Shown in pieces: positions 6,846 to 14,618 of a DNA stretch of 50,161 nucleotides. Every line of letters starts with the position of its first letter. Position 1 is the first letter of the stretch. A program made the position numbers and the translations under genes. The notes beneath the pieces are model-generated. The model was given only the letters and a program-made list of their open reading frames with translations, did not search any database and was not told the origin of the DNA. Source of the stretch: an uncultured Bacteroidia bacterium (lineage in GTDB: Bacteria; Bacteroidota; Bacteroidia; Bacteroidales; F082); contig CADAPW010000002.1 of assembly GCA_902789915.1 (NCBI GenBank), positions 1 to 50,161 on the forward strand, read 5' to 3'.

Positions 6846-8630
6846 ATGAAGAAATTTTATTTCGGAACAAACGCAATGGTCAAGAAATATGGCTATTGTC
6901 AAACGCAATCGAGGAAAAAGGACGCGGAAGAAGCTGTATTCGGCGAGTGGTTTGACAAGGTATGGGAGAAAGCTATAGAACCGCTAAAAGGTTTTACGAT
7001 TGGTGCGGCTATTGGGGGGTGCGTCTCCTACGGCTTACACAAATTGATTGATGGTTTATCTGACAAGTCTAAGTCAAAGACTAAGATGAAAGAAATCACC
7101 CATAACACCAATGAAAAAATCCATTTAAAAAACGCCGAGTCTGGAAACACCATCAACGAGCACCACGAAGCCAGCAAAGACCACATGGCCGAGGATGACA
7201 ACCGCACCGACAACAACATTCGTGAGGCCCAGGCATTAAGTGAGATCAGAGTAAACGAGCGTAAGCAGATGATGGAGCTGAGGAAAACCATCACCCCCGT
7301 CACCGTCCCAACAACACATGAAGAGCAGAGTCTTAAAGGGTGGATTGATAGTTTCCGCGCAAAGTACCCGAGGCCCGACTATTCTTCCATCCCATTCCTT
7401 GCGTCCGTCCTTGATGGTTGCCCTGACGATTACAAGGATGCGATGATGCTAAGTTTTCTTACAGAATGTGGCGCATTATGTTTCTCTAAGGTCAGAGCAA
7501 AATACTTGGACGGCCCAATGCATTCCCCCAGCCTTCAGACCATTGTTGAAGGCGTGCATGGCTCAGGTAAGGGCAAGTTCCTCCAGATGCACAATACCAT
7601 ATTTGAAAGAATCATCAAAACAGACGCTGCGAGGATGCCCTACCAAAAAAGCGGCCTTTACATCATCCAAACCGCTGGCATTAACATCAGCCAATCCATG
7701 TTCTACAACGTGGTGGCTCACAACCAAGACGTTCACATCTACGCCATCGAAACGGAAACATCTATCGTTGAGCGCGTTTTCAAGAAACCTAATGGTTTAG
7801 GTCCCGATTATCTACGCTTGGCTTTCCACAATGAACCGATTTACCAGAACAATAACAGAGGTGTGTGTGGCTCTTACAAGGTCTGTTTTAACTACACTTT
7901 CACGGGTACGCCAAATTCAATTTCTTCCCTTATTGACGAGAAGGAAGTTGAAGGTGGCACGGCCTCTAGAATATGCTTCACTCTTATTCCAGAAAGTGGG
8001 CGTAAGATACCATCGGTAAAGTTCCCAGAGGGTGATGAACTTGAGGCGATGAAAGACCAGATTGACGCTTGGAGAGAACAGTATTGCTTCAAATCAGACT
8101 ATGAAGGCGACCAAGCTTGCCCTGAAACCGTTATCAATCTCGATTATATCTGCGAAGCACTACAAAAGTGGCTTGACGAGCAGTTTGACATGGGAATGGA
8201 AGAAGGAAACGATGTCCGGAAGGGAGATCGTGCGCGTATGGCCACCATTGCCTTCCACTGCGCTATTGTTCTACACATGCTAGCCGGAAATCCCCAACCG
8301 AACGACCGCAAGCTTAGAAAAACGGTCATGGATCTCACCATCTACATCGCGAACTACTGCATGGAACGCTACCTCTCAAAATTCACTGATTTCGGCCTTC
8401 AGGTTCAAGCCAACGAAGCCAGCACAGACGAAACGGACTCTACGGAAGCAGCACCAGAGCATAGAAGGCTCACCCAAGAGGAGATTGAGGAGTGGTATTA
8501 CTTGCGCGGTACTCTTGATGAAAACGGGAAAATAATCGGCTTAGGCACAATCGCCAAGAAGCTGGGTGTCGATAAGTATTCGGTGAAGAACTCTTTCGAT
8601 AGGTATGAGAAAAAAATGGGATTGAAATAA
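6846..8630 (+). CDS. DUF3987-like helicase/ATPase of the replication module
   Basis: 594 residues. The first ~180 residues are Lys/Glu-rich and probably coiled, containing one short hydrophobic stretch (FTIGAAIGGCVSYGLHKLI). Residues from about 180 on resemble DUF3987 proteins of Bacteroidales mobile elements. A Walker A-like loop GVHGSGKGK is at about residues 236-244. The C-terminal end carries a helix-turn-helix-like stretch (GLGTIAKKLGVDKYSVKNS). DUF3987 proteins are usually linked to primase-helicase functions. It is followed by a terminator and the iteron cluster, which suits a replication initiator or helicase. Confidence 0.75.
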   Translation: MKKFYFGTNAMVKKYGYCQTQSRKKDAEEAVFGEWFDKVWEKAIEPLKGFTIGAAIGGCVSYGLHKLIDGLSDKSKSKTKMKEITHNTNEKIHLKNAESGNTINEHHEASKDHMAEDDNRTDNNIREAQALSEIRVNERKQMMELRKTITPVTVPTTHEEQSLKGWIDSFRAKYPRPDYSSIPFLASVLDGCPDDYKDAMMLSFLTECGALCFSKVRAKYLDGPMHSPSLQTIVEGVHGSGKGKFLQMHNTIFERIIKTDAARMPYQKSGLYIIQTAGINISQSMFYNVVAHNQDVHIYAIETETSIVERVFKKPNGLGPDYLRLAFHNEPIYQNNNRGVCGSYKVCFNYTFTGTPNSISSLIDEKEVEGGTASRICFTLIPESGRKIPSVKFPEGDELEAMKDQIDAWREQYCFKSDYEGDQACPETVINLDYICEALQKWLDEQFDMGMEEGNDVRKGDRARMATIAFHCAIVLHMLAGNPQPNDRKLRKTVMDLTIYIANYCMERYLSKFTDFGLQVQANEASTDETDSTEAAPEHRRLTQEEIEEWYYLRGTLDENGKIIGLGTIAKKLGVDKYSVKNSFDRYEKKMGLK

Positions 8631-8653
8631 TAGCCCCACCTCTTTAACACGAG

Positions 8654-8682
8654 AAGCCCATCCGTCAAGGTGGGCTTTTTTT
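8654..8682 (+). terminator. Intrinsic terminator after the DUF3987 gene
   Basis: AAGCCCA (8654-8660) pairs with TGGGCTT (8671-8677), and a T run follows (8676-8682). It closes the operon that starts near 3843. Confidence 0.85.
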
Positions 8683-8684
8683 GT

Positions 8685-8862
8685 GGGTGTAAGTAAGGGT
8701 GTGAAGACCGTGAATCGGGGGTGTAAAAACATTGAATTTGGGGTGTAGAATCACGAAGCGTATTTTTTGACAAGTGGTATCATTTGTACTTACACCCTCT
8801 GCTTATCAACTGGTTAGGTGTTGGTTCACGTGCTATTACAAGGGGTGTAAAACGGCTACACC
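8685..8862. repeat. Iteron-like cluster, GGGTGTAA core, 22-bp spacing
   Basis: Direct cores at 8685, 8697, 8719 and 8741 (GGGTGTAA, GGGTGTGA, GGGTGTAA, GGGTGTAG). The last three start exactly 22 bp apart, i.e. two helical turns. An inverted core TTACACCC lies at 8790-8797, another direct core at 8843-8850, and a partial inverted TACACC at 8857-8862. The 290 bp between the terminator and the polymerase gene contain no gene. This is the layout of a plasmid iteron origin or a clustered operator. Confidence 0.65.
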
Positions 8863-8981
8863 TCTTATTACCTCAAAAAACACTTTTGAGGTCAATTATA
8901 TCCCGTTCTGCTCACTTTGGATTTTATCGTGAATTTGCAATGGAAGCTCTCTGTCAATAAATATGCCTATCTTTGCACACC

Positions 8982-10490
8982 ATGAAGCAGCGCACCTACA
9001 TAGCCATAGATTTGAAGTCCTTCTACGCATCGGTTGAGTGTGTGGAACGTGGCCTCGATCCCTTGACTACAAACCTGGTCGTTGCCGATGAAAGCCGTAC
9101 CGAGAAAACCATTTGTCTCGCCGTATCACCATCCCTGAAGTCATACGGTATTCCTGGTCGCCCTCGCCTGTTTGAGGTGGTGCAGAAGGTCGTGGAGGTT
9201 AATCGTGAGCGGAAGAGGCAAATTGCAGGCTATCAGTTTCACGGTAAATCCTATCTTGATGCTGAACTGAAGGCCAATCCGGACTGGGAGGTGGATTATC
9301 TCATAGCTCCGCCGAGGATGGCCTATTATATCGACTACAGCACAAGGATCTACCAAGTCTATCTGAAGTACATTGCGCCGGAAGACATCTACCCCTATTC
9401 CATCGACGAGGTTTTCATTGATGCCACCGACTACTTGGAGAGCTATAAGATGACCGCCCATGAGTTGGCTCTGAAGATGGTTAGGGATGTGCTGAAGGAG
9501 ACAGATATCACAGCTACAGCGGGTATAGGAACCAATATGTATATCTGCAAGGTGGCTATGGATATTGTAGCCAAGCATATTCCAGCCGATAAGGACGGTG
9601 TGAGAATAGCTGAACTCGACGAGATGGGTTATCGGCAAAAGCTCTGGAACCATAAGCCTCTGACAAGTTTCTGGCGTGTTGGAAAGGGTATAGCAAAGAA
9701 GTTGGAAGAACACGGCATGGACACTATGGGTAAGGTGGCACGATGTAGCATTGATAACGAGGAGCTACTTTACAGCCTTTTCGGTGTGAACGCAGAACTC
9801 CTCATAGATCACGCTTGGGGATGGGAGCCTGTCGGGATGAAGGAGGTGAAAGCGTACAAGCCCGAAACCAATTCCATCAGTAGCGGTCAGGTGCTGTCAG
9901 TGGGGTATGACTACAAAAAAGCCAAAGTGGTTGTACTTGAAATGGCTGATGATGTAGCATTGAATCTCGTAAAGCATCATTTCGTGGCGGATCAAATCGT
10001 CCTGACCATCAACTACGACGCTGAGAACCTGACTAATCCGGAATTGAGGTCGAAGTATTTTGGTGAGATTACGACTGACTACTATGGCAGACAGGTTCCA
10101 AAACATGCCCACGGAACGGCTAATCTTGCTACACCCACTTCATCAGGAAAAGTCATCACACAGGCGGTAAAGGATTTGTATGCGAAAATAGTCAACCCCA
10201 ATCTTCTTGTGCGCCGAATCAACCTGACCGTGAACCATGTCGTAAGTGAAGAAAAAGCGGCATCACTAACCCAACCAACAGAGCAACTTGACCTTTTTAC
10301 CGACTATGAAGAGAAAGCACGGAATGAGGAGGAAAAAGCCGAAGACCTGGCCAAGGAACGCAGAGTGCAGGAGGCTTTACTCGGCATCAAAGAGAAATAT
10401 GGCAAAAACGCTATTCTGAAGGGTTTGAATTTTGAGGAAGGTGCGACAGCCAAGGAACGCAACCAACAGATAGGAGGACACAAGGCATGA
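8982..10490 (+). CDS. Y-family translesion DNA polymerase (UmuC/DinB type)
   Basis: Error-prone polymerase that copies damaged DNA. The palm motif IDLKSFYASVE carries the first catalytic Asp at residue 10. The second catalytic pair is in YSIDEVFID (D142, E143). The thumb contains the helix-hairpin-helix-like stretch FWRVGKGIAKKLEEHGM, and the little-finger domain and a Lys/Glu-rich tail follow. At 502 residues it matches the longer Gram-positive UvrX-type enzymes that pair with YolD proteins. ATG at 8982 is chosen; the in-frame TTG at 8973 is part of the TATCTTTG -7 box (8968-8975), so the mRNA may be leaderless. Confidence 0.92.
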   Translation: MKQRTYIAIDLKSFYASVECVERGLDPLTTNLVVADESRTEKTICLAVSPSLKSYGIPGRPRLFEVVQKVVEVNRERKRQIAGYQFHGKSYLDAELKANPDWEVDYLIAPPRMAYYIDYSTRIYQVYLKYIAPEDIYPYSIDEVFIDATDYLESYKMTAHELALKMVRDVLKETDITATAGIGTNMYICKVAMDIVAKHIPADKDGVRIAELDEMGYRQKLWNHKPLTSFWRVGKGIAKKLEEHGMDTMGKVARCSIDNEELLYSLFGVNAELLIDHAWGWEPVGMKEVKAYKPETNSISSGQVLSVGYDYKKAKVVVLEMADDVALNLVKHHFVADQIVLTINYDAENLTNPELRSKYFGEITTDYYGRQVPKHAHGTANLATPTSSGKVITQAVKDLYAKIVNPNLLVRRINLTVNHVVSEEKAASLTQPTEQLDLFTDYEEKARNEEEKAEDLAKERRVQEALLGIKEKYGKNAILKGLNFEEGATAKERNQQIGGHKA

Positions 10491-10900
10491 ACGAATACGA
10501 CGACATCATCAATCTTCCGCATCATGTTTCATCGAGACATCCCCAAATGAGCATGATGAACCGCGCTGCCCAGTTCGCTCCGTTTGCTGCATTGACCGGA
10601 CACGCTGCTGCTATCGAAGATACTGCGCGCCTGACTGATGAGCAACATGAACTCGCCGATGAGGACAGTGAGGCCTTGAATCAGAAACTGGCCTATCTGC
10701 GCGAGAACCTCCATGAACATCCCACCATAACCATCACCTATTTCGAGCCTGACAAAAAGAAGGCAGGGGGAGCATATAAGACTATCGAGGGGCAACTGCA
10801 AAACATAGACGACTACAGCCAATCCATCGTATTGAAAAGTGGTGAGATAATTCCCTTGAAGTCGGTTTTGGATATTCAGTGTGCCGATTTGGAGCTGTAA
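10487..10900 (+). CDS. YolD-like partner of the Y-family polymerase
   Basis: Protein of 137 residues matching the YolD-like family. The signature SMMNRAAQFAPFAALTGHA is at residues 22-40, and the C-terminal part holds a short beta-rich domain (GEIIPLKSVLDIQ). YolD-like genes sit next to UvrX-type polymerases in Firmicutes plasmids and prophages and are thought to act with them in translesion synthesis. Here the start overlaps the polymerase stop by 4 bp, which confirms the pairing. No LexA-type box was recognised upstream. Confidence 0.85.
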   Translation: MNEYDDIINLPHHVSSRHPQMSMMNRAAQFAPFAALTGHAAAIEDTARLTDEQHELADEDSEALNQKLAYLRENLHEHPTITITYFEPDKKKAGGAYKTIEGQLQNIDDYSQSIVLKSGEIIPLKSVLDIQCADLEL

Positions 10901-11027
10901 ATTGCCTGTAAAAAGACTGTAAATAGACCTTGTAAAAGAGTCGGTGAATTTGCTTAGTGCTTTAAGCTATATTTTACATTCAAATTTATTGTGTTTCAGT
11001 TTTTTAATCCATTTTGTAAACTGTAAA
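10896..11027. repeat. Helically phased TGTAAA cluster in an AT-rich gap
   Basis: TGTAAA occurs at 10896, 10907, 10918 and 10931 (steps of 11, 11 and 13 bp), then at 11015 and 11022, with an inverted TTTACA at 10973-10978. The first copy contains the stop codon of the YolD-like gene. The rest of the 10901-11186 gap has no gene. One-turn spacing suggests cooperative protein binding on one face of the DNA. Confidence 0.5.
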
Positions 11028-11186
11028 GTGGATTATTTGGGGTGATAGTGTTTGGGATATTAGGTCAGGAGTTGACGGTATCCCATTTCCGTCCTTTTAC
11101 GATTACCCCTTTATTGAAATGATAAAAACGCTCCCCCAAAGGCTCTATATCGTTATATGTGAATGAACATATTAAAATTCAAAACG

Positions 11187-11390
11187 ATGGAATATCAGAT
11201 TATAGAGCCGTACAAAGACCCTTCGACCGGGCACAATTATATCGTCGTCGATGGAAAGAAGTTGTTTATTGATATAGCTGTCGCAAGCACTTTCCTTCCC
11301 AATCCCGACCCTACCAAATATACACGAGTCGAGCATATTGATGGAGACTTGGGAAACGACGATGTGAGAAACTTGCGCTGGGTTGAATAA
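11187..11390 (+). CDS. Small HNH-like nuclease or HNH-fold DNA-binding protein
   Basis: 67 residues (75 if ATG 11163 is used). The C-terminal part, TRVEHIDGDLGNDDVRNLRW, matches the core of phage HNH proteins, where the His-Ile-Asp-Gly stretch and the Asn before NLRW form the metal-binding fold. It is shorter than typical homing HNH enzymes and lacks a visible specificity domain, so it may nick DNA or only bind it. It stands alone between two noncoding stretches. Confidence 0.65.
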   Translation: MEYQIIEPYKDPSTGHNYIVVDGKKLFIDIAVASTFLPNPDPTKYTRVEHIDGDLGNDDVRNLRWVE

Positions 11391-11471
11391 TACAAGACCC
11401 AATCAGTACACGTTGATATAACACAATAGTATATCCACGACCATAACCATTTTTGCATTATACTTCGGCTG

Positions 11472-11491
11472 CCGTGAACTATGCTTCACGG
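11472..11491. promoter_or_regulatory. Perfect hairpin in the 11391-11529 gap
   Basis: CCGTGAA (11472-11478) and TTCACGG (11485-11491) form a 7-bp stem with a 6-nt loop and no T run. It lies 38 bp before a small ORF. It could be a protein operator or an RNA element; it does not look like a terminator. Confidence 0.4.
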
Positions 11492-11529
11492 TAAATGAGG
11501 TAGTATTATCAAACCAATACATTTTCGAC

Positions 11530-11685
11530 ATGAATACAAAAATCAAGTTTTTAACCACGGGAGAAATATTTCAGAACCGTAAAGAGGCCAAACTAATTAT
11601 GGGCCACAGTAATTACAACAGGGCATGGAAGAATGGGGATATATACATTATCTCCACACCATCACCCACAGACATTGTTTATTAA
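11530..11685 (+). CDS. Small ORF (51 aa) before the primase-like gene
   Basis: The product contains FLTTGEIFQNRKEAKLIMG and ends shortly before the 11709 start. The pattern (a leading strand, then a helix with RKEAK, then a Tyr/Asn-rich turn) resembles the short DNA-recognition modules often found beside HNH nucleases, but I cannot name the family. It starts at ATG 11530 and ends 23 bp before the next gene, so it is probably co-transcribed. Confidence 0.55.
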   Translation: MNTKIKFLTTGEIFQNRKEAKLIMGHSNYNRAWKNGDIYIISTPSPTDIVY

Positions 11686-11708
11686 CCAACTAATTCATTT
11701 GCAGAGCT

Positions 11709-13502
11709 ATGAATATTATTGAAGATTTTAGATTTTATACGAATGTCAGTATAGACACGTATCAAAGTAAACAAGAAGCAACGGCGTGTTTAAGTAGGGC
11801 TGGTGCCAAAGCCGTTGGAAAGGAAAAGATGGCTTTCAGGGAACAAAACGTAACAGTGGCAGACTTCCTCAATCTTGCCACAAACGGACATACTTTTTGC
11901 AACTTGTATGATTTCGATCCAAACGAGAAATACTGGATTGAAACATCAACAGGTCAGCATTATCAGAGCTTTCCAGTCTATAAAAAAGGGGCTAATAAAG
12001 GAGCAATGAAAATAACAATCAAGTCAGACCAATTCTTCAAAGGCTCGCAGACGGTGTTTGTTGATGTTGACTTTACCAAATACCAAACCATTCCAGAGTA
12101 CATTTCAACCTTGACTATCCAACCCACTTGCGTTTATATGAGCTTTTCGGACAACAAGGACAAACACGGGGTAATATCAAGGCGTTTCAGGCTGGTATAT
12201 GTGCTTGATGAAATTGTCGGAAAGGATGAGTTTGAAAAGATATCACGCACCATCAGCGACAGGATTGTACTTGACACGGGCGAGCCTATGGATGACGATT
12301 GCGGAACAAGGATAAGCCAATACATGAACGGCGTTTTCGGGAACAATGAGATCTACCAAAGCAACTGCATCTATTCCGTATCAGACTTCATCGGCGAGGG
12401 AGTTGACTACATCGACAGCCCGCAACCTCGAAATGAAGTTGAACAAAGAACGCCGCAAATTGTCTTTAACGAGCAGATGTTGAATGATATGGCCACTCTA
12501 AGTTATGGAGAGTTTATGCATTACTACTCAAAACAGTACACTTACATCTACCGTACCGAAAGAGAGGATTGGATATGCGGATTATATCAACTGACTGAAG
12601 AAAGCTACCTTCAACTTTGGTATTTCCGTGAGAGACAGGTTGACGGACAGATGAGACGGCGCAAGCTGTTCAAGAATGCCTGCCTGAGAAGATTGATGTT
12701 CCCTGACATTGACCCTGACACGCTCTTGTTTAACCTCTATGTGGATTTCGTCAGGTTTTTCGACAACAACGACAAGGTTATCACATTGGACACGCTGAAA
12801 AGGAAAGTCGTATATGCCATGAAGATGACACAGGAGCAACTTGAAGCCTACTGTCATTGGGAAATACAATACTGGCATAAAAACAGACCCAAGTTCATCT
12901 GTATGCCTGGAATAATCACGACACGCGGCCAAATCAATTATATCGCCAAAACAATACGCTGGGCCGAGATTGAGAAGACGTATGACAGAACAAAATCTAT
13001 CGGTGAAAATGCGGAACTACTGGATGTGCCTCTCCGAACCTTATATAGATTTTGCGAAGAGAAGTGGATAGACACCAACCCTAACAAAGGAATGACCAAG
13101 GAAGAGCGGAGAAATGCCAAGCGCGAGGACAAGATCAAACAGATAAAGTTGTTCAAGACCTTGTATGACTCCGACCTGTCTTTGCGTGAGAATATGGAAA
13201 TCATGCGCGAGAACGGCTTGGAGTTGGGAAAAAGCACCATTGCAAGGTGGATTGATGAATATTTCTCCGACGCCCCCTTGCCAGTCAGTATGCCGAAGAT
13301 AGAACTTCCCGAATTGAACTGGTCTTTCCCAAAAGTAGAAAACCATTCTTGCACGGCTTCAGGAGAAGAGGAACTTGGGTATAAGGTTAGCGACTGGGAT
13401 TTGGCTAATGTCCCCCAAAGTCAGGATGCGCTCTTTGGAGGTGGTGGCATCGACTGGGGATGGGGATTACCTGAAATCACTTTTGATAGTTTTCTACATT
13501 GA
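11709..13502 (+). CDS. Primase-like replication protein
   Basis: 597 residues. The N-terminal half contains FVDVDFTKYQ near residues 117-126 and RRFRLVYVLDE near residues 158-168, an acidic strand plus basic strand arrangement like that of archaeo-eukaryotic-type primases in plasmid replication proteins. The middle is helical, and residues ~425-525 hold two helix-turn-helix-like stretches (ENAELLDVPLRTLYRFCEEK; RENGLELGKSTIARWIDEY). The assignment as primase/initiator rests on these patterns and on the replication context; a purely structural match was not possible here. A 13-bp inverted repeat follows. Confidence 0.6.
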   Translation: MNIIEDFRFYTNVSIDTYQSKQEATACLSRAGAKAVGKEKMAFREQNVTVADFLNLATNGHTFCNLYDFDPNEKYWIETSTGQHYQSFPVYKKGANKGAMKITIKSDQFFKGSQTVFVDVDFTKYQTIPEYISTLTIQPTCVYMSFSDNKDKHGVISRRFRLVYVLDEIVGKDEFEKISRTISDRIVLDTGEPMDDDCGTRISQYMNGVFGNNEIYQSNCIYSVSDFIGEGVDYIDSPQPRNEVEQRTPQIVFNEQMLNDMATLSYGEFMHYYSKQYTYIYRTEREDWICGLYQLTEESYLQLWYFRERQVDGQMRRRKLFKNACLRRLMFPDIDPDTLLFNLYVDFVRFFDNNDKVITLDTLKRKVVYAMKMTQEQLEAYCHWEIQYWHKNRPKFICMPGIITTRGQINYIAKTIRWAEIEKTYDRTKSIGENAELLDVPLRTLYRFCEEKWIDTNPNKGMTKEERRNAKREDKIKQIKLFKTLYDSDLSLRENMEIMRENGLELGKSTIARWIDEYFSDAPLPVSMPKIELPELNWSFPKVENHSCTASGEEELGYKVSDWDLANVPQSQDALFGGGGIDWGWGLPEITFDSFLH

Positions 13503-13512
13503 TTACACTCAA

Positions 13513-13550
13513 CAGAGAGAACATCGGCACACAAAAAGATGTTCTCTCTG
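13513..13550 (+). terminator. 13-bp perfect inverted repeat after the primase-like gene
   Basis: CAGAGAGAACATC (13513-13525) and GATGTTCTCTCTG (13538-13550) pair without mismatch around a 12-nt loop. There is no strong T run, so termination may be weak or factor-dependent. Confidence 0.6.
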
Positions 13551-13582
13551 AATGTTGTTGTCAATCATCATTATCATTATAT

Positions 13583-13641
13583 GTAGTATTAGAGATACTA
13601 CTACTTATTATATCCGTTTGGCAAAAACGGGCAAAAATGGG
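13583..13641. repeat. Hairpin and phased GCAAAAA repeats in the 13551-13723 gap
   Basis: GTAGTAT (13583-13589) pairs with ATACTAC (13595-13601). Just after it, GCAAAAACGG and GCAAAAATGG lie back to back at 13621-13640 with a 10-bp period. The gap has no gene. It may be a regulatory or origin-associated region of the primase-like gene. Confidence 0.35.
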
Positions 13642-13723
13642 ACAGTTATTTTAAACTAGCTATCTGAAATGTCAAAAACGCGCTTTTCCCCTGTCATTCG
13701 CCTCATAAGAAAAGACAGATATT

Positions 13724-14071
13724 ATGATGTGGAACTTTTTGCAAGCATTATTCGGGGAGCGAAGCAGAGTAACCCCCGAATGTCAGGTCAATAAAAATAC
13801 CGCACCTGAAGCAAAAGACAATGACGGTATGAAAAAGATAGACAATGACGAGAAACCATTAAGCGATATAGAACGGCTCGAACAATACTACGGCAAACTA
13901 CATGAAGGAAAAATCATAGAAACAACCCTTCAAGAGATACTAACCGCCGTTCCCAGACATCGAGCCAGGACAGACGCTTATGATTCACTCGTCAAGAACT
14001 TAGAGAGAGATTACAAGGTCAAACTTATAATTACCTCAAGAAAGAAAAATAAATCGTTAAAATACAAGTAA
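13724..14071 (+). CDS. Hypothetical protein (115 aa)
   Basis: No family recognised. The N-terminus is followed by a charged, low-complexity stretch (residues ~20-50) and then a helical region (DIERLEQYYGKLHEGKIIE...). The C-terminal KKNKSLKYK is strongly basic. It precedes 14074 by only 2 bp, so the two are co-translated. Confidence 0.65.
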   Translation: MMWNFLQALFGERSRVTPECQVNKNTAPEAKDNDGMKKIDNDEKPLSDIERLEQYYGKLHEGKIIETTLQEILTAVPRHRARTDAYDSLVKNLERDYKVKLIITSRKKNKSLKYK

Positions 14072-14073
14072 TT

Positions 14074-14511
14074 ATGAAATACTTTTTAATTGAAACTGTA
14101 TTGGACTCTAAAAAGCTCTCGCCAATCGGAATGCAAACACTATTACAGCAGAGGTTAGATGATTGGTTGGGTAAAGGTAAGGCCCATATCAAGGTGGACG
14201 CTTTGAATAGCAATACAATGAAATTCACATTGTATAGAACATATGGTGATTGGTATGATGATCCTCAAATGTTTCAGCCCAACCACGATGTATTCAGTTG
14301 GGATGAAAATATTCTATTGGGAAACGGTTATCAAACAGGAACATACGCTGATCTCGAAAACCTTCCCGGAAGATACGTCATCTATCTCGACGAGAACATC
14401 TTTTTCAGCGATTATAAGGAGTTGGCAAAGAAAAACCATTGCACAAGAATTAAAAATCTTGAGCAGCAGTCATATCTCGATAGGATTGAATTTACGGTTG
14501 AATTGTTGTAG
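14074..14511 (+). CDS. Hypothetical protein (145 aa)
   Basis: Unknown family. Rich in aromatic and acidic residues (GDWYDDPQMFQPNHDVFSWD), with predicted alternating strands at both ends, suggesting a small globular beta-rich fold. It follows the 13724 gene after 2 bp and is closed by a terminator at 14543. Confidence 0.7.
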   Translation: MKYFLIETVLDSKKLSPIGMQTLLQQRLDDWLGKGKAHIKVDALNSNTMKFTLYRTYGDWYDDPQMFQPNHDVFSWDENILLGNGYQTGTYADLENLPGRYVIYLDENIFFSDYKELAKKNHCTRIKNLEQQSYLDRIEFTVELL

Positions 14512-14542
14512 CTGAAAAAGAAGCAGCATCCCTAAAAATAAG

Positions 14543-14575
14543 GACAGTAAGGAATAAAGCCTTGCTGTCTTTTTT
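14543..14575 (+). terminator. Intrinsic terminator between convergent genes
   Basis: GACAGTAAGG (14543-14552) pairs with CCTTGCTGTC (14560-14569), with one G-U pair in RNA, followed by six T. It separates the 14074 gene from the convergent KAP gene. Confidence 0.85.
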
Positions 14576-14618
14576 CCCTGTTAGTAGCTGCCGTGATTGT
14601 GACTTTTTATCATTGAAT

